Shown here one piece after another: positions 25,435-34,647 of a stretch of 64,000 bases of DNA. The stretch's first letter is position 1. Every line of letters begins with the position of its first letter. A model generated the notes under the pieces. It made no database searches and had not been told where the DNA came from. It worked only from the letters and a program-made list of their open reading frames with translations. The DNA comes from Sphingomonadales bacterium (GTDB taxonomy: Bacteria; Pseudomonadota; Alphaproteobacteria; Sphingomonadales; Sphingomonadaceae), in NCBI GenBank assembly GCA_013297725.1, contig JAAFIB010000004.1, positions 1-64,000 of the forward strand. Direction: 5' to 3'. The position numbers were made by a program, and so were the translations under genes.

Positions 25435-26346
25435 ATGTTTTTGCGCCTTATCCCAGATCGATTTGTTCTGATGCTTTTGGGCGCAATTCTATTAGGCTGG
25501 CTGCTGCCTGTTCACGGACGAGGGCTAACAGTCGCGCAGAATGTCAGCTTCATAAGCATCTTTGCGCTGTTTTTTCTGCACGGATTGCGGTTGCCTCGCC
25601 AAGAAGTTGTGAAGGCGGCGAAGGCGATGAAGATGCAGAGCGCAATGCTTGGCTTTACCTTTATTGCGATGCCGCTTGCGGGAATTGCTTTGGCTTATGG
25701 GTTTGGTTGGATGTTGCCAGCAGGGTTGCTGACCGGGCTAATCTATTGCGCGATGCTGCCCTCCACTGTGCAGTCGGCAATAAGCTATTCGTCATTGGCT
25801 GGCGGCAATGTCGCGGCTTCGGTCGTCGGGGCTGCGGTGTCCAATCTGGCCGGGATTATCCTGACGCCTTTGCTGGTCGCGCTGGGCATTGGTGCAGCAT
25901 CCGGTGTCGAGATTGGCGGCGATACCATATTGCGCATTGCCACGATGTTGTTGTTGCCGTTCGCTTTGGGGCAGGCGGTGCAAACATGGTTGGGCGAATG
26001 GGCGCTGCGGCAAAAAGCGATGCTCTCTTTCTTTGACCGTCAGGTGATCTTGATTGCAGTCTATGTCGCCTTTGCAGGGGCTGTCAGCTCGGGGAATCTC
26101 TCTGTGTTGGATGGTCGTGACCTGCTGGTTTTAAGCGTAGTTTTGGCTTTGCTGCTGGCGTTCGCATTCGCCGGTGCATGGGGCTTTGGTGAGGTACTAA
26201 GATTGGATCGCGCCGACCGGATCAGTCTGGTCTTTGCTAGCGCGCATAAAAGCATTGCGACCGGGGCACCGATGGCGGCGATCTTGTTTGGCAGTGCTGC
26301 TGGTCTAATCCTGTTGCCCGCATCCTGTATCACATGGCGCAGTTGA
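25435..26346 (+). CDS. SBF-like (YfeH-type) transporter, frameshifted at its 3' end
   Basis: 303 residues with about nine membrane helices and the pattern AMLPSTVQSAISYSSLAGGN and SLVFASAHKSIATGAPMAAI of the bile-acid:sodium symporter-like family (E. coli YfeH group). The frame breaks at about 26320: it continues as LLPASCITWRS and stops, while the frame starting at 26322 encodes ILYHMAQLIISAPIAARLAK and stops at 26390, which is exactly the expected family C-terminus. One missing base explains this. The product lacks the second half of its last helix, or the base is a sequencing error. Restored length would be about 317 residues. The restored gene would overlap the convergent ABC permease by 14 bases. 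Confidence 0.85.
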   Translation: MFLRLIPDRFVLMLLGAILLGWLLPVHGRGLTVAQNVSFISIFALFFLHGLRLPRQEVVKAAKAMKMQSAMLGFTFIAMPLAGIALAYGFGWMLPAGLLTGLIYCAMLPSTVQSAISYSSLAGGNVAASVVGAAVSNLAGIILTPLLVALGIGAASGVEIGGDTILRIATMLLLPFALGQAVQTWLGEWALRQKAMLSFFDRQVILIAVYVAFAGAVSSGNLSVLDGRDLLVLSVVLALLLAFAFAGAWGFGEVLRLDRADRISLVFASAHKSIATGAPMAAILFGSAAGLILLPASCITWRS

Positions 26347-26376
26347 TTATATCCGCACCGATTGCCGCACGGCTTG

Positions 26377-28896
26377 CTAAAGGCTCCTAAGCGCCGCTGC
26401 TGGTCTGGCTGCCAATATCGGCAGCGAGCCGACTATACCGAGGGCAAAGGTCAGACCCGCACCGCCAACCAAAGTAATCGCCAGCACAACCGGATCGGGT
26501 GCGAAGGTGAAGTCGAAAATCTGCACGATAACATACCAAGCTGCCCCCATTCCAAGCAGCAATGCGAGCAGCCCTAGAATAACCGCCAGCACGCCATATT
26601 CCATAGCTTGTGCTGCCAATATCTGGCGGCGGGTTGCACCCAAAAGTTTCATGATCACGCTGTCGTAAATCCGGGACTGCCGCGCGGCGGCTATCGCCCC
26701 GACCAAAACGGCGATACCTGCAAGAATGGCAATCGAGGCCGCCGCTGCAATCGCTTGCGCCATTTGCGTCAGCAATGTTGACACTTGGCCGACGACTTCG
26801 CCAACTTCGATTAGCGAAGAAGACGGAAAAGCAGGCGGGATTTTTTTGGCGAGAACGCGTTCAGCCGTTTTGCTGACTGTCAGCGTTGCAACCATATTAT
26901 GTGGAGCCGCATAAAATGACCCGGGCGAAAATACCAACGCATAATTCAACCCGAAATTCTCCCATTTCACTTCGCGCAGAGCAGCGATTTTTGCCTGCAC
27001 TTCAACGCCCAACACATTGACTGTTATTGTATCGCCAACCTTTATGTTCAGGGATTCTGCAACACGTTGATCTAGCGAAACCAATGGTGGCCCTTTGTAA
27101 TCTGCGGCCCACCATTTGCCGGAAATTACTTCACTGCCTTCTGGCACGATACCGCTATAGGTAAGGCCGCGATCCCCGCGCAGTACCCATGCGCCCTCTG
27201 GCAGTTCGGCCAATTGATCAACGCGTTGGCCGCCAAATTCGGTTATTGTGCCGCGCAGCGCCGGGATCAGATTGACCTGCGCCTTTGGGTCAGCCGCAGT
27301 GACCATGTTGCCAAATTCAGCCGCGCGTTCACGCGGGATGTCGAGCACGAAAAAGCTGGGCGCGCGTTCGGGGACTTGCCGGCTGATTTCATTGTTGATG
27401 CTGGTCTGGATCGCCGCCAGCGTGACGAACAGCGTCAGGCCAAGGCCTAACGCGACCACCAATGCCTGTGTGTGCGATCCGGGTCGGTGCAGGTTGGCTA
27501 GCGCAAGCCGCGGCAGCGGCGCGGTCGGGCGGGGCAGGCGCATCGCAATCCAGCGCATTCCCCACGCTATTCCTGCAAGCAGCAACAGTAACCCGAATGC
27601 CGCGCCGATGAAGATCAGCGAAAACAACGGTTCCCGCGCTGTGGCAACGGCAAGCGCAACGATGGCGCCGATGGCTGCTGTTACCCAGATTATCGTTTGG
27701 CGATCCGCACGGCTGCTGCGTTCGACAACGGCGCGGAATAATCCGGCGGCGGGGACTGTGCGGGCGCGTGCCAATGGCGGCAAAGCAAAGGCGATGGCGA
27801 TGAGCAAGCCGTAAGCAGCACTTGCCACTAGCGGGATCGGGTATAGCGCAAAGCCGGGGGCGACGGGCAGCACATCGCCCGCGATCCAGCCAATAGCTTG
27901 CGGCATTACGCTGCCCACCGCGAGGCCAAGGATAATGGCGAATGCTGCAACGGTCAGGATTTGCATCATATAAATGCGGAAAATAACGCGGCTATCGGCG
28001 CCGTTGACTTTGAGCGTCGCGATGCTGGCGCGCTTACTTTCAAGGTAACTGCCCACGCCATTGCCGACGCCAATGCCGGCGATGACCAGCGAGGCTAGGC
28101 CGACAAGCGTGAGGAATTGCCCCATGCGTTCGATAAAGCGCCGTGTCCCAGGCGCGCCGTTGGACCGGTCAGTGATTTCCCAACCTCCGCTGGGGAAGGC
28201 AGCTTCGAGACGTTTTGCGACGGCAGCGGGGTCTTGGTCTGCGCGCAGTTTGATGCGGTATTTGGACTCGAACATGCTGCCAGGCTGGATGAGGCCGGTC
28301 GACTTTAGCTGTCCAAGCCGGATGATCGCTACAGGGCCAACGGTAAAGCCTTCACCGAGGCGGTCGGGTTCGTTTTTGATGATGCCGGTGGCTGTGAATG
28401 TAGCTTCGCCAAAGCGGATTTGCGGCGCGCGATTGTTGACATCGAGGTTTAGGCGATCTGCCAATGATGATGCGATTAGTATCGTATTTTGTGGAGGTGC
28501 TCTGAACATGACCTTCGTCGGCTCTACGTCCAGTTTGCCGTATAACGGATAAGTACCGTCAACCGCCTTCAGTTCAGCAAGAACGCTGTCATTGTCGGCG
28601 CGACCAATAGCCATCGCCCGCATCCGCACAGTTTCGGATAGCGCGCCTTCCTTGCGAAACGCTGCCTTCTCTGCCTCGGTCGCCTCGCGCTGTGCTATGC
28701 TGATCTGGATATCACCGCCCAAGATAGTCTGCCCGCGCCGCGATAGTTCATCCGCGATCCCGGCGGTCAAACTGCCGATTGCCGCCAGCGTGGCGACGCC
28801 CAGAAACAGGCACACCGCAAGCAAGCGCAAGCCCCTGATCCGTGCCGACAGGTCACGTCTTGATATGCGCCAAATTGCAGCGAGGGAGAGGGTCAA
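26377..28896 (-). CDS. ABC transporter permease, YbbP/FtsX-type
   Basis: 839 residues with a first membrane helix (RGLRLLAVCLFLGVATLAAI), a large periplasmic MacB-like core domain (~residues 40-250), a block of four helices, a second periplasmic domain and three final helices with AAARQSRIYDSVIMKLLGAT, a typical FtsX coupling segment. The layout with two FtsX units fits the YbbP family of putative extracytoplasmic mechanotransmission or lysophospholipid-related transporters. Its start overlaps the ATPase stop by four bases, and tesA is divergent, as in the conserved tesA-ybbA-ybbP group. Confidence 0.93.
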   Translation of the reverse strand: MTLSLAAIWRISRRDLSARIRGLRLLAVCLFLGVATLAAIGSLTAGIADELSRRGQTILGGDIQISIAQREATEAEKAAFRKEGALSETVRMRAMAIGRADNDSVLAELKAVDGTYPLYGKLDVEPTKVMFRAPPQNTILIASSLADRLNLDVNNRAPQIRFGEATFTATGIIKNEPDRLGEGFTVGPVAIIRLGQLKSTGLIQPGSMFESKYRIKLRADQDPAAVAKRLEAAFPSGGWEITDRSNGAPGTRRFIERMGQFLTLVGLASLVIAGIGVGNGVGSYLESKRASIATLKVNGADSRVIFRIYMMQILTVAAFAIILGLAVGSVMPQAIGWIAGDVLPVAPGFALYPIPLVASAAYGLLIAIAFALPPLARARTVPAAGLFRAVVERSSRADRQTIIWVTAAIGAIVALAVATAREPLFSLIFIGAAFGLLLLLAGIAWGMRWIAMRLPRPTAPLPRLALANLHRPGSHTQALVVALGLGLTLFVTLAAIQTSINNEISRQVPERAPSFFVLDIPRERAAEFGNMVTAADPKAQVNLIPALRGTITEFGGQRVDQLAELPEGAWVLRGDRGLTYSGIVPEGSEVISGKWWAADYKGPPLVSLDQRVAESLNIKVGDTITVNVLGVEVQAKIAALREVKWENFGLNYALVFSPGSFYAAPHNMVATLTVSKTAERVLAKKIPPAFPSSSLIEVGEVVGQVSTLLTQMAQAIAAAASIAILAGIAVLVGAIAAARQSRIYDSVIMKLLGATRRQILAAQAMEYGVLAVILGLLALLLGMGAAWYVIVQIFDFTFAPDPVVLAITLVGGAGLTFALGIVGSLPILAARPAAALRSL

Positions 28897-29564
28897 GCTA
28901 CGCTCTCCACCACCAAACCATCTTGCATCGCAATCACCCGGTCACATTTGCGCGCGAGTTCTGGATCGTGCGTGATAATCAATAATGTCGCGCCAAGCGC
29001 GGCGCGGCGTTCAAACAACAGGTCGATGATCGAGCCGCCAGTCGCGCCGTCCAGATTACCCGTTGGTTCATCGGCAAAGATGATTTTGGGTGCCGCCGCC
29101 ATGGCGCGCGCAATCGCCACACGCTGTTGCTCGCCGCCCGATAATTGCGATGGATAATGCGTCAGCCGGTGGCCAAGGCCAACTGCCTCCAATTCCGCCG
29201 CCGCGCAACCAAACGGATCAGCGATCCCCGCCAATTCAATCGGCACAGCAACATTTTCCAGTGCAGTCATCGTTGGCAACAGGTGGAATGCCTGCAACAC
29301 AATGCCGATCCGTCCGCGCCGCGCCCGTGCCAGCGCGTCTTCGTCAAGCTGCGTAAAGTTAAGGCCATCAACCTCAACCGAACCGCCAGTTGCGCGTTCC
29401 AATCCCGCCAGCACCGCCATCAGCGAGCTTTTGCCTGATCCCGATGGCCCCAGCAAAGCGACGCTTTTGCCATAAGGCACATCCAGATCGACGCCGCGCA
29501 GAATTTCGACTGCTGCTTCGCCAGAACCAAGGGTGAGGGTGACATTGGCCGCGCGAATTGCCAT
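28893..29564 (-). CDS. ABC transporter ATP-binding protein, YbbA/LolD-type
   Basis: 223 residues. Walker A is LLGPSGSGKSSLMAVLAGLE, the signature is YPSQLSGGEQQRVAIARAMA, and Walker B is KIIFADEPTGNLD, ending with the H-loop LLIITHDPELARKC. It belongs to the MacB/LolD/YbbA ATPases that partner FtsX-type permeases. The ATG at 29564 is used because the reading from 29594 adds unrelated residues and overlaps the divergent tesA promoter. It is co-transcribed and coupled with the permease. Confidence 0.94.
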   Translation of the reverse strand: MAIRAANVTLTLGSGEAAVEILRGVDLDVPYGKSVALLGPSGSGKSSLMAVLAGLERATGGSVEVDGLNFTQLDEDALARARRGRIGIVLQAFHLLPTMTALENVAVPIELAGIADPFGCAAAELEAVGLGHRLTHYPSQLSGGEQQRVAIARAMAAAPKIIFADEPTGNLDGATGGSIIDLLFERRAALGATLLIITHDPELARKCDRVIAMQDGLVVESVA

Positions 29565-29610
29565 ATCCGCTTTATTGCCTAGGGGAGCGTGCAAGGAAGG
29601 AACCTTATTC

Positions 29611-30297
29611 TTGAGAAATCTGATCGTATATGGGGTAGCAGCGCTGCTAATCCAAGGGCTAAGCGCATGCGGGCAAACACCGGTTGCTGATGCGCCGCCG
29701 AAAGCGGCAAAGGCAGAAGCATCAGCGGATTATGGTAGCTTAGTCGTGGCCTTTGGCGACAGCCTTTACGCAGGCTATCGGCTTGGCCCCAATGAAGGTC
29801 TGGCACCGCAATTACAGGCTGCATTACAGGCCAAAGGCATAAAGGCCCGCGTCCACGGAGCAGGCGTTTCTGGCGATACCAGTGCGGCTGGCAAAGCGCG
29901 GCTGAACTTTGTGCTCGATAATCTGGATCGCAAGCCCGATGTCGTGGTGCTTGGCCTTGGCGGCAATGATATGCTGCGCGGGATAAAGCCCACCGAAACA
30001 AGGGCCAATATCGCGGCGATGGTTGCTGAACTGGATAAGCGCGGCATTGATGTTGTGTTGACGGGCATGCTCGCTGCGCCGAATTTGGGGGCGGATTACG
30101 CAAAAGGCTTCAACCCGATCTTTCCCGCGCTGGCAAAGCAATATGACGCCCCGTTGCTGCCGTTTTTCCTTGAAGGCGTGATGACGGATAAGGCACTGAT
30201 GCTGGACGATGGCATCCACCCCAATGCAAAGGGGATAACGAAGGTCGTGGAAAAGCTTAGCCCCTTGGTCGAACGCGAACTGAAAGACGCGCGCTAG
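29611..30297 (+). CDS. tesA: GDSL-type arylesterase/thioesterase I lipoprotein
   Basis: 228 residues if started at the TTG at 29611, which begins a lipoprotein signal (RNLIVYGVAALLIQGLSAC) and has AAGGAAGG ten bases upstream. The SGNH blocks are all present: VAFGDSLYAGYRLG (Ser), GAGVSGDTSAAGK (Gly), GLGGNDMLRG (Asn) and DDGIHPNAKG (Asp, His). It should hydrolyse esters or acyl-CoA-type thioesters in the periplasm or at a membrane. It is divergent from the ybbA/ybbP-like ABC pair, a neighbourhood conserved in many Proteobacteria. Confidence 0.92.
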   Translation: MRNLIVYGVAALLIQGLSACGQTPVADAPPKAAKAEASADYGSLVVAFGDSLYAGYRLGPNEGLAPQLQAALQAKGIKARVHGAGVSGDTSAAGKARLNFVLDNLDRKPDVVVLGLGGNDMLRGIKPTETRANIAAMVAELDKRGIDVVLTGMLAAPNLGADYAKGFNPIFPALAKQYDAPLLPFFLEGVMTDKALMLDDGIHPNAKGITKVVEKLSPLVERELKDAR

Positions 30298-30399
30298 CAC
30301 TGTATTAAAAAAATAACACACCTTCACCGGATTCGCTTGAATTTGGCGTTCTTGCGCTCCATCTTGCTAATCAATGATTGAACTACAGGAGGATCGCGC

Positions 30400-31608
30400 A
30401 TGTCGACCGAAACGCTGACTGCCACTGAAACCGAGTTGAAATTGACGCCGCCTGATCCGGTGCCGGTGATCGCGGCTGAACGCGCGGCGGGGCTGGTTCC
30501 TGTATCCGACGATGTGCAGACAAAGCTGCAGGAAAAGGTTGAGGGGTATATCAACGATCTGTTGGCGCAGGACGTCAACAGCCCGGAATTTGGCCAGCGT
30601 GTCGATCAATTGACCAGCATGGGCCGCAAGGAAATTATGGAGGCCGCAGGCCAATCCAACCGTTTCCTTGACCGCCCGATCCGCCAGATGGATGACCAAT
30701 CAGGCGTCGGCGCAGACCTTGCCGAATTACGCCGCACCGTTGAGGATTTGGACCCTTCAAAAAAGGGCAATCTGATGACCAAGCAAAAGCTGTTTGGCAT
30801 CATTCCGTTCGGCAACAAACTGCGGAACTATTTCGACAGCTATCAAAGCTCGCAGGGCCATATCAGCGGTATTCTTGGCCGGCTTGCCAATGGCAAAGAC
30901 GAATTGCTGATGGATAATGCTGCGATTGATGTTGAGCGGCAGAACCTTTGGAAAGCCATGGGTAAGCTGGAACAGATGATCGTCATTTCAAAGCAACTCG
31001 ACGGTCGGCTTGAGGAGAAATCTGCGGAGTTGGAGCTATCTGATCCTGCCAAAGCGAAGGCGCTGAAAGAAACTGCGTTGTTCTATGTGCGGCAACGGCA
31101 TCAGGATTTGCTGACGCAAATGGCTGTGACTGTGCAGGGCTATCTGGCGCTTGATCTGGTCAAGAAAAACAATGTCGAACTGGTCAAGGGCGTTGATCGC
31201 GCCTCGACCACTACCGTTGGTGCGCTGCGCACTGCGGTGACAGTGGCGCAGGCGATGTCGAACCAGAAACTGGTGCTTGACCAGATTACCGCGCTGAACA
31301 CGACAACGGCTGGCATCATCGACGGCACCGGCAAAATGCTGCGCGAAAACACTGCGCGTATTCACGAACAGGCAGTGACTGCGGCAATCCCGCTGGAAAC
31401 GCTGCAACGTGCGTTTCAGAACATCTATGACACAATGGACGCTATCGATACGTTTAAGCTGAAGGCGCTGGATAGTATGAAAGCAACCAGCGTCGCGTTG
31501 GAGGCCGAAGTGCATAAGTCAAAAGGCTATATCGCGCGGGCAGAGGGACAGGCACAGGCCTTGAAATCGGCACAAGAGCCCGGTCTTTTGAGCGCGTTGG
31601 AGGGTTGA
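30400..31608 (+). CDS. telA: Toxic anion resistance protein TelA family
   Basis: 402 residues, normal for TelA. The helical family core is seen in IRQMDDQSGVGADLAELRRT, LFGIIPFGNKLRNYFDSYQS, and the long C-terminal helices with LDQITALNTTTAGIIDGTGK. Members give tellurite resistance in some hosts, but many are chromosomal with another, unknown envelope-stress role. CAGGAGG precedes the ATG. It forms a two-gene unit with the XpaC-like gene three bases downstream. Confidence 0.92.
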   Translation: MSTETLTATETELKLTPPDPVPVIAAERAAGLVPVSDDVQTKLQEKVEGYINDLLAQDVNSPEFGQRVDQLTSMGRKEIMEAAGQSNRFLDRPIRQMDDQSGVGADLAELRRTVEDLDPSKKGNLMTKQKLFGIIPFGNKLRNYFDSYQSSQGHISGILGRLANGKDELLMDNAAIDVERQNLWKAMGKLEQMIVISKQLDGRLEEKSAELELSDPAKAKALKETALFYVRQRHQDLLTQMAVTVQGYLALDLVKKNNVELVKGVDRASTTTVGALRTAVTVAQAMSNQKLVLDQITALNTTTAGIIDGTGKMLRENTARIHEQAVTAAIPLETLQRAFQNIYDTMDAIDTFKLKALDSMKATSVALEAEVHKSKGYIARAEGQAQALKSAQEPGLLSALEG

Positions 31609-31611
31609 TTT

Positions 31612-32331
31612 TTGGGTTCTCCTGCCACGCAATCCGACGAAATCCTATCCAGCGCTAGTCGTTCGCTGCGCAACGTCCGCATGGGTCCGCCCATCGGTAC
31701 AAAGTCGCGCGCGCTGCGCCGGGCGCATTTCTATGGCAAAGTCGCACGCGCGGCGGTGGCTGTGGGCGTGTTGCTTGTGGGGGCGGGTATCGTTGGCGCA
31801 ATTATCGATGGCATCGGTTTTTGGGGCGTAATGGTCACAGGCATTTTGGGCACAGCAGCGGCGTATGTGTTGATGCGCTATCCAGAAATGCCGATGCCGA
31901 CGACAGAATCCTTGCGGCAGACCGACCTTGGCACTTTGGCGGGTAAAACCGAAATCTGGTTGGAGGCACAGCGCCCTATGCTGCCAGCGCCTGCGATCAG
32001 CATCGTTCAGGATATCGGTGTCCGGCTGGATCAGCTTGCACCGCAGTTACAGACGTTGAACGAAAATGATCCGGCATCACGCGAAGTGCGCAAGCTGGTT
32101 GGCGAACATCTGCCCGAGCTGATCAACGGTTATAAACGCATTCCGGAATCGCTGCGGCGCCAGGATAATTCTGGCAAGACACCAGAGCAGCAGTTGATCG
32201 ACGGCCTGCAGCGTATCGACCGCGAAATCGAAACGATGACTGGTCAGATATCGCGCGGCGAGCTGGATAAGCTGGCAACGCGCGAACGCTTTTTAGAAAT
32301 CCGCTATGACGGGGCAGGCGATAAGATTTAG
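31612..32331 (+). CDS. XpaC-like membrane protein partner of TelA
   Basis: 239 residues starting with TTG at 31612; GGAGGG inside the end of telA is at good distance. Two membrane helices lie at about residues 48-90 (VAVGVLLVGAGIVGAIIDGI and GVMVTGILGTAAAYVLM), followed by a helical cytoplasmic part. The position directly behind telA and the two-helix layout match XpaC-type (5-bromo-4-chloroindolyl phosphate hydrolysis) proteins. The family assignment leans on context and is moderate. No catalytic motif can be pointed to. Confidence 0.72.
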   Translation: MGSPATQSDEILSSASRSLRNVRMGPPIGTKSRALRRAHFYGKVARAAVAVGVLLVGAGIVGAIIDGIGFWGVMVTGILGTAAAYVLMRYPEMPMPTTESLRQTDLGTLAGKTEIWLEAQRPMLPAPAISIVQDIGVRLDQLAPQLQTLNENDPASREVRKLVGEHLPELINGYKRIPESLRRQDNSGKTPEQQLIDGLQRIDREIETMTGQISRGELDKLATRERFLEIRYDGAGDKI

Positions 32332-32346
32332 GGTAATCCCGATAAG

Positions 32347-33162
32347 TCAGGATTTTTTGCGCGCCTTTGCAACTGCTTGGCTCAGCGTGTCATAGCCCAA
32401 TGCGCCTTCCATAATCTGGTCGCCGATGATGAAGGTTGGTGTGCCGTTGACGCCAAGCTTTTGCATCATGGCAAGGTTGGCTTCGATTTCGGCGGTAACA
32501 GCGTCGCTGTTTGCGTCAGCTTGGGCTTTGGCCATATCCAGCCCGGCTTTTTGTGCTGCGGTCCTTATTGATGCATCGCTGGGCTTATCGCCTGAGAACA
32601 TCGCATCATGAAAAGCTTTATGTTTGCCCTGTTTTGCCGCAGCCAGCGCCCATTTGGCGGCATCCCTGCTGGTGTCGGACAGGATTGGCACTTCGCGGAA
32701 GACAACACGCAGATTTTTGTCCGCGCCAATCATTTTCTGCACATCAGCAACGCTCGATCGGCAGAACCCGCAGTTGTAATCGGTAAACTCGACCAGCGTT
32801 ACGTCGCCGTTAGGATTGCCATCGACCGCACCCGCAAAGGCTGCCTTTAAGGCGCTACCAGCGGAGTCGAGCCGTTTGACTAACGCGCGCTGTTCCAGGA
32901 TTTGCGCTGCTTCGGTAAGGATTTCGGGGTTTTCCAGGATGTATGCGCGCACAACAGCTTCGGTCGCTTTGCGATCTGCGTCTGACATTCCGGCAGCTGC
33001 CCCGGCGCGTTCTGCAGCGATGCGGGCCGCTTGCGAACTGTCGCTGCCATCGGCACTATTGCTTTGCGAATACAGATAGCCACCGCCTGCGCCCAATAAA
33101 GCGAGTGCGCCCATTGCGGCAAAAAGGGGGGTGCGGCTTGTGCTGGCTTCGGTCTTAGTCAT
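32347..33162 (-). CDS. DsbA-family thiol oxidoreductase, ScsC-like
   Basis: 271 residues. One N-terminal membrane anchor (TPLFAAMGALALLGAGGGYL) is followed by a helical stretch VVRAYILENPEILTEAAQIL that matches the N-terminal domain of ScsC-like proteins, and then a thioredoxin fold with active site CGFC in FTDYNCGFCRSSV and the cis-Pro loop GVNGTPTFIIGD. It should form, or by isomerisation correct, disulfides in the periplasm. It starts 19 bases after the M48 protease gene on the same strand, so the two probably share a transcript. Confidence 0.92.
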   Translation of the reverse strand: MTKTEASTSRTPLFAAMGALALLGAGGGYLYSQSNSADGSDSSQAARIAAERAGAAAGMSDADRKATEAVVRAYILENPEILTEAAQILEQRALVKRLDSAGSALKAAFAGAVDGNPNGDVTLVEFTDYNCGFCRSSVADVQKMIGADKNLRVVFREVPILSDTSRDAAKWALAAAKQGKHKAFHDAMFSGDKPSDASIRTAAQKAGLDMAKAQADANSDAVTAEIEANLAMMQKLGVNGTPTFIIGDQIMEGALGYDTLSQAVAKARKKS

Positions 33163-33181
33163 CCCGCGCCTTTACCCGCGA

Positions 33182-34555
33182 TCATCGGCGCTTGTCACGC
33201 AACTTTGTGATTTCGGCTTCGGCGACAAGCTTGATGTCTTGCGCCCTGATCCAGTCTTGCGAATATTCCGGCAGACCGGCCATTGCCTCTGCGGCATTGG
33301 GTAGGGCCAGCTGCGGTGCATTTTCCATCATATAGCGTTCTGCGCTGGCAAGTGCCGCGCGCGAAAGATCGCCTTTCGCTTCATAGACAACGCCCAGTTG
33401 ATACCAAGCAAACGGGTTGCGGTTGTCTTTGACAACGGCAGCCCTCAGCACGCGTTCAGCTTCTTCCAGATTGGCTTTGTCCTCGGTCGCGATCAGGGCG
33501 TGGCCGAATACACCTGCGATCAACGGCTGATTACCGGTGATTTCAACCGCTTTGCGCAGCGATTGCAGTGCCTCAGCAGGGCGACCGGATTCCAGCAATA
33601 TCTGCCCATAGAGCTCCAGGAAATATGGATCATCGGGACTTTTCGCGATCAAAGCATCGGCCTCATCCAGCGCTTTTTGCGGATAGGCGGCTTTGTGCCA
33701 AGCATAGGCGCGGGCATAATGCGCAGGGATGCTCTTGTCGCTTTCGGGATAGTCGCGGAACGTTGCGTTTGGTTCAGCAATAAAGCCGGCAAGCTTTGCC
33801 TTAACACGCTTAAAATCCGCTTCCCATTTGGCGTTAAGCGGTTTGTTCCACGCAGGGTCGGCTTGATATGTGTCTTCCAACACAGTCACGCGCTCACCCG
33901 ATAATGGATGGGTGCGGTCGTAGCTGTCGGTTTGCGCAATGCCGAGGCGGAATTCATAATTCTGCAGCTTTTTGAAAAAGCTGATCGAGCCTTTGCCGGT
34001 AATTCCTGCAGCAGAAAGATACCGCGCGCCCGATGCGTCCGCCACGCTTTCCTGCACACGGCTAAACGCAAGGAACTTGCCAAGAGCGGCTTGTTGCCCC
34101 GCCTGCATGATCGCCATGCCCGCTTCGCCTGCACCTGCGGCAATTGCGGCGGCGGCCAGAACTAGGCTGATGATTGAGATATTGCCCGCCGCGGACGCGC
34201 CTTCGCTATAGCGGATAACGTGGCCGCCCTCGATATGGCCAAGCTCGTGCGCGATTACGCCCTGAACTTCATTGGCTGTGGACGCGGTATTGATCAGGCC
34301 CGAATGGAGATAAACTGTTTGCCCGCCCGCAACAAAGGCGTTGATCGATTTGTCGTTGATCAAAACGATCTCGACATTGGCAGGATCTAATTTGGCGGCA
34401 CGGATCAAAGGCTCCGATATTTCTTTGAAAAATGCCTCAGTCTCTGCGTCGCGCAGGATTGACTGGGCCATTGCGGGCTGCACCATAAGTGTCAGAGCAG
34501 CGATTGTCGCAACGATGCGGCGGATAAACGCGCCGCTGGAAATGAAAAAGGCCAT
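33182..34555 (-). CDS. M48 metalloprotease with TPR domain (BepA/YfgC-like)
   Basis: 457 residues. The signal peptide reads MAFFISSGAFIRRIVATIAA..AMAQS. The M48 domain has the zinc motif in QGVIAHELGHIEGGHVIRYS, with the third ligand region VQESVADASGARYLS, and TPR repeats fill the C-terminal third (LYGQILLESGRPAEALQSLR and following). BepA-like enzymes check folding of BAM substrates and LptD in the periplasm. The ATG at 34555 sits inside a terminator-like hairpin (34547-34573), see findings; the frame is open to 34669 but with no signal peptide. The ScsC-like gene follows. Confidence 0.9.
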   Translation of the reverse strand: MAFFISSGAFIRRIVATIAALTLMVQPAMAQSILRDAETEAFFKEISEPLIRAAKLDPANVEIVLINDKSINAFVAGGQTVYLHSGLINTASTANEVQGVIAHELGHIEGGHVIRYSEGASAAGNISIISLVLAAAAIAAGAGEAGMAIMQAGQQAALGKFLAFSRVQESVADASGARYLSAAGITGKGSISFFKKLQNYEFRLGIAQTDSYDRTHPLSGERVTVLEDTYQADPAWNKPLNAKWEADFKRVKAKLAGFIAEPNATFRDYPESDKSIPAHYARAYAWHKAAYPQKALDEADALIAKSPDDPYFLELYGQILLESGRPAEALQSLRKAVEITGNQPLIAGVFGHALIATEDKANLEEAERVLRAAVVKDNRNPFAWYQLGVVYEAKGDLSRAALASAERYMMENAPQLALPNAAEAMAGLPEYSQDWIRAQDIKLVAEAEITKLRDKRR

Positions 34556-34573
34556 ACACACGGCATGGCCTTT
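34547..34573 (-). terminator. Terminator-like hairpin over the M48 gene start
   Basis: On the minus strand AAAGGCCAT pairs perfectly with ATGGCCTTT around a nine-base loop and is followed by TTTTTC. The second arm begins with the ATG of the protease gene. It could end rne transcripts or control the protease gene. Confidence 0.55.
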
Positions 34574-34613
34574 CACAGATGAACACGCAATGAAGAAATT
34601 GTCGCGTTTTGTA

Positions 34614-34640
34614 TAGCCGGAGCTGAAGTAGCTCCGGCTA
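34614..34640 (-). other. Perfect 11-bp hairpin after rne
   Basis: TAGCCGGAGCT and AGCTCCGGCTA flank a five-base loop, eight bases after the rne stop. There is no T-run on the minus strand, so it may be a 3'-end stabilising structure instead of a terminator. Confidence 0.6.
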
Positions 34641-34647
34641 GATAGGT

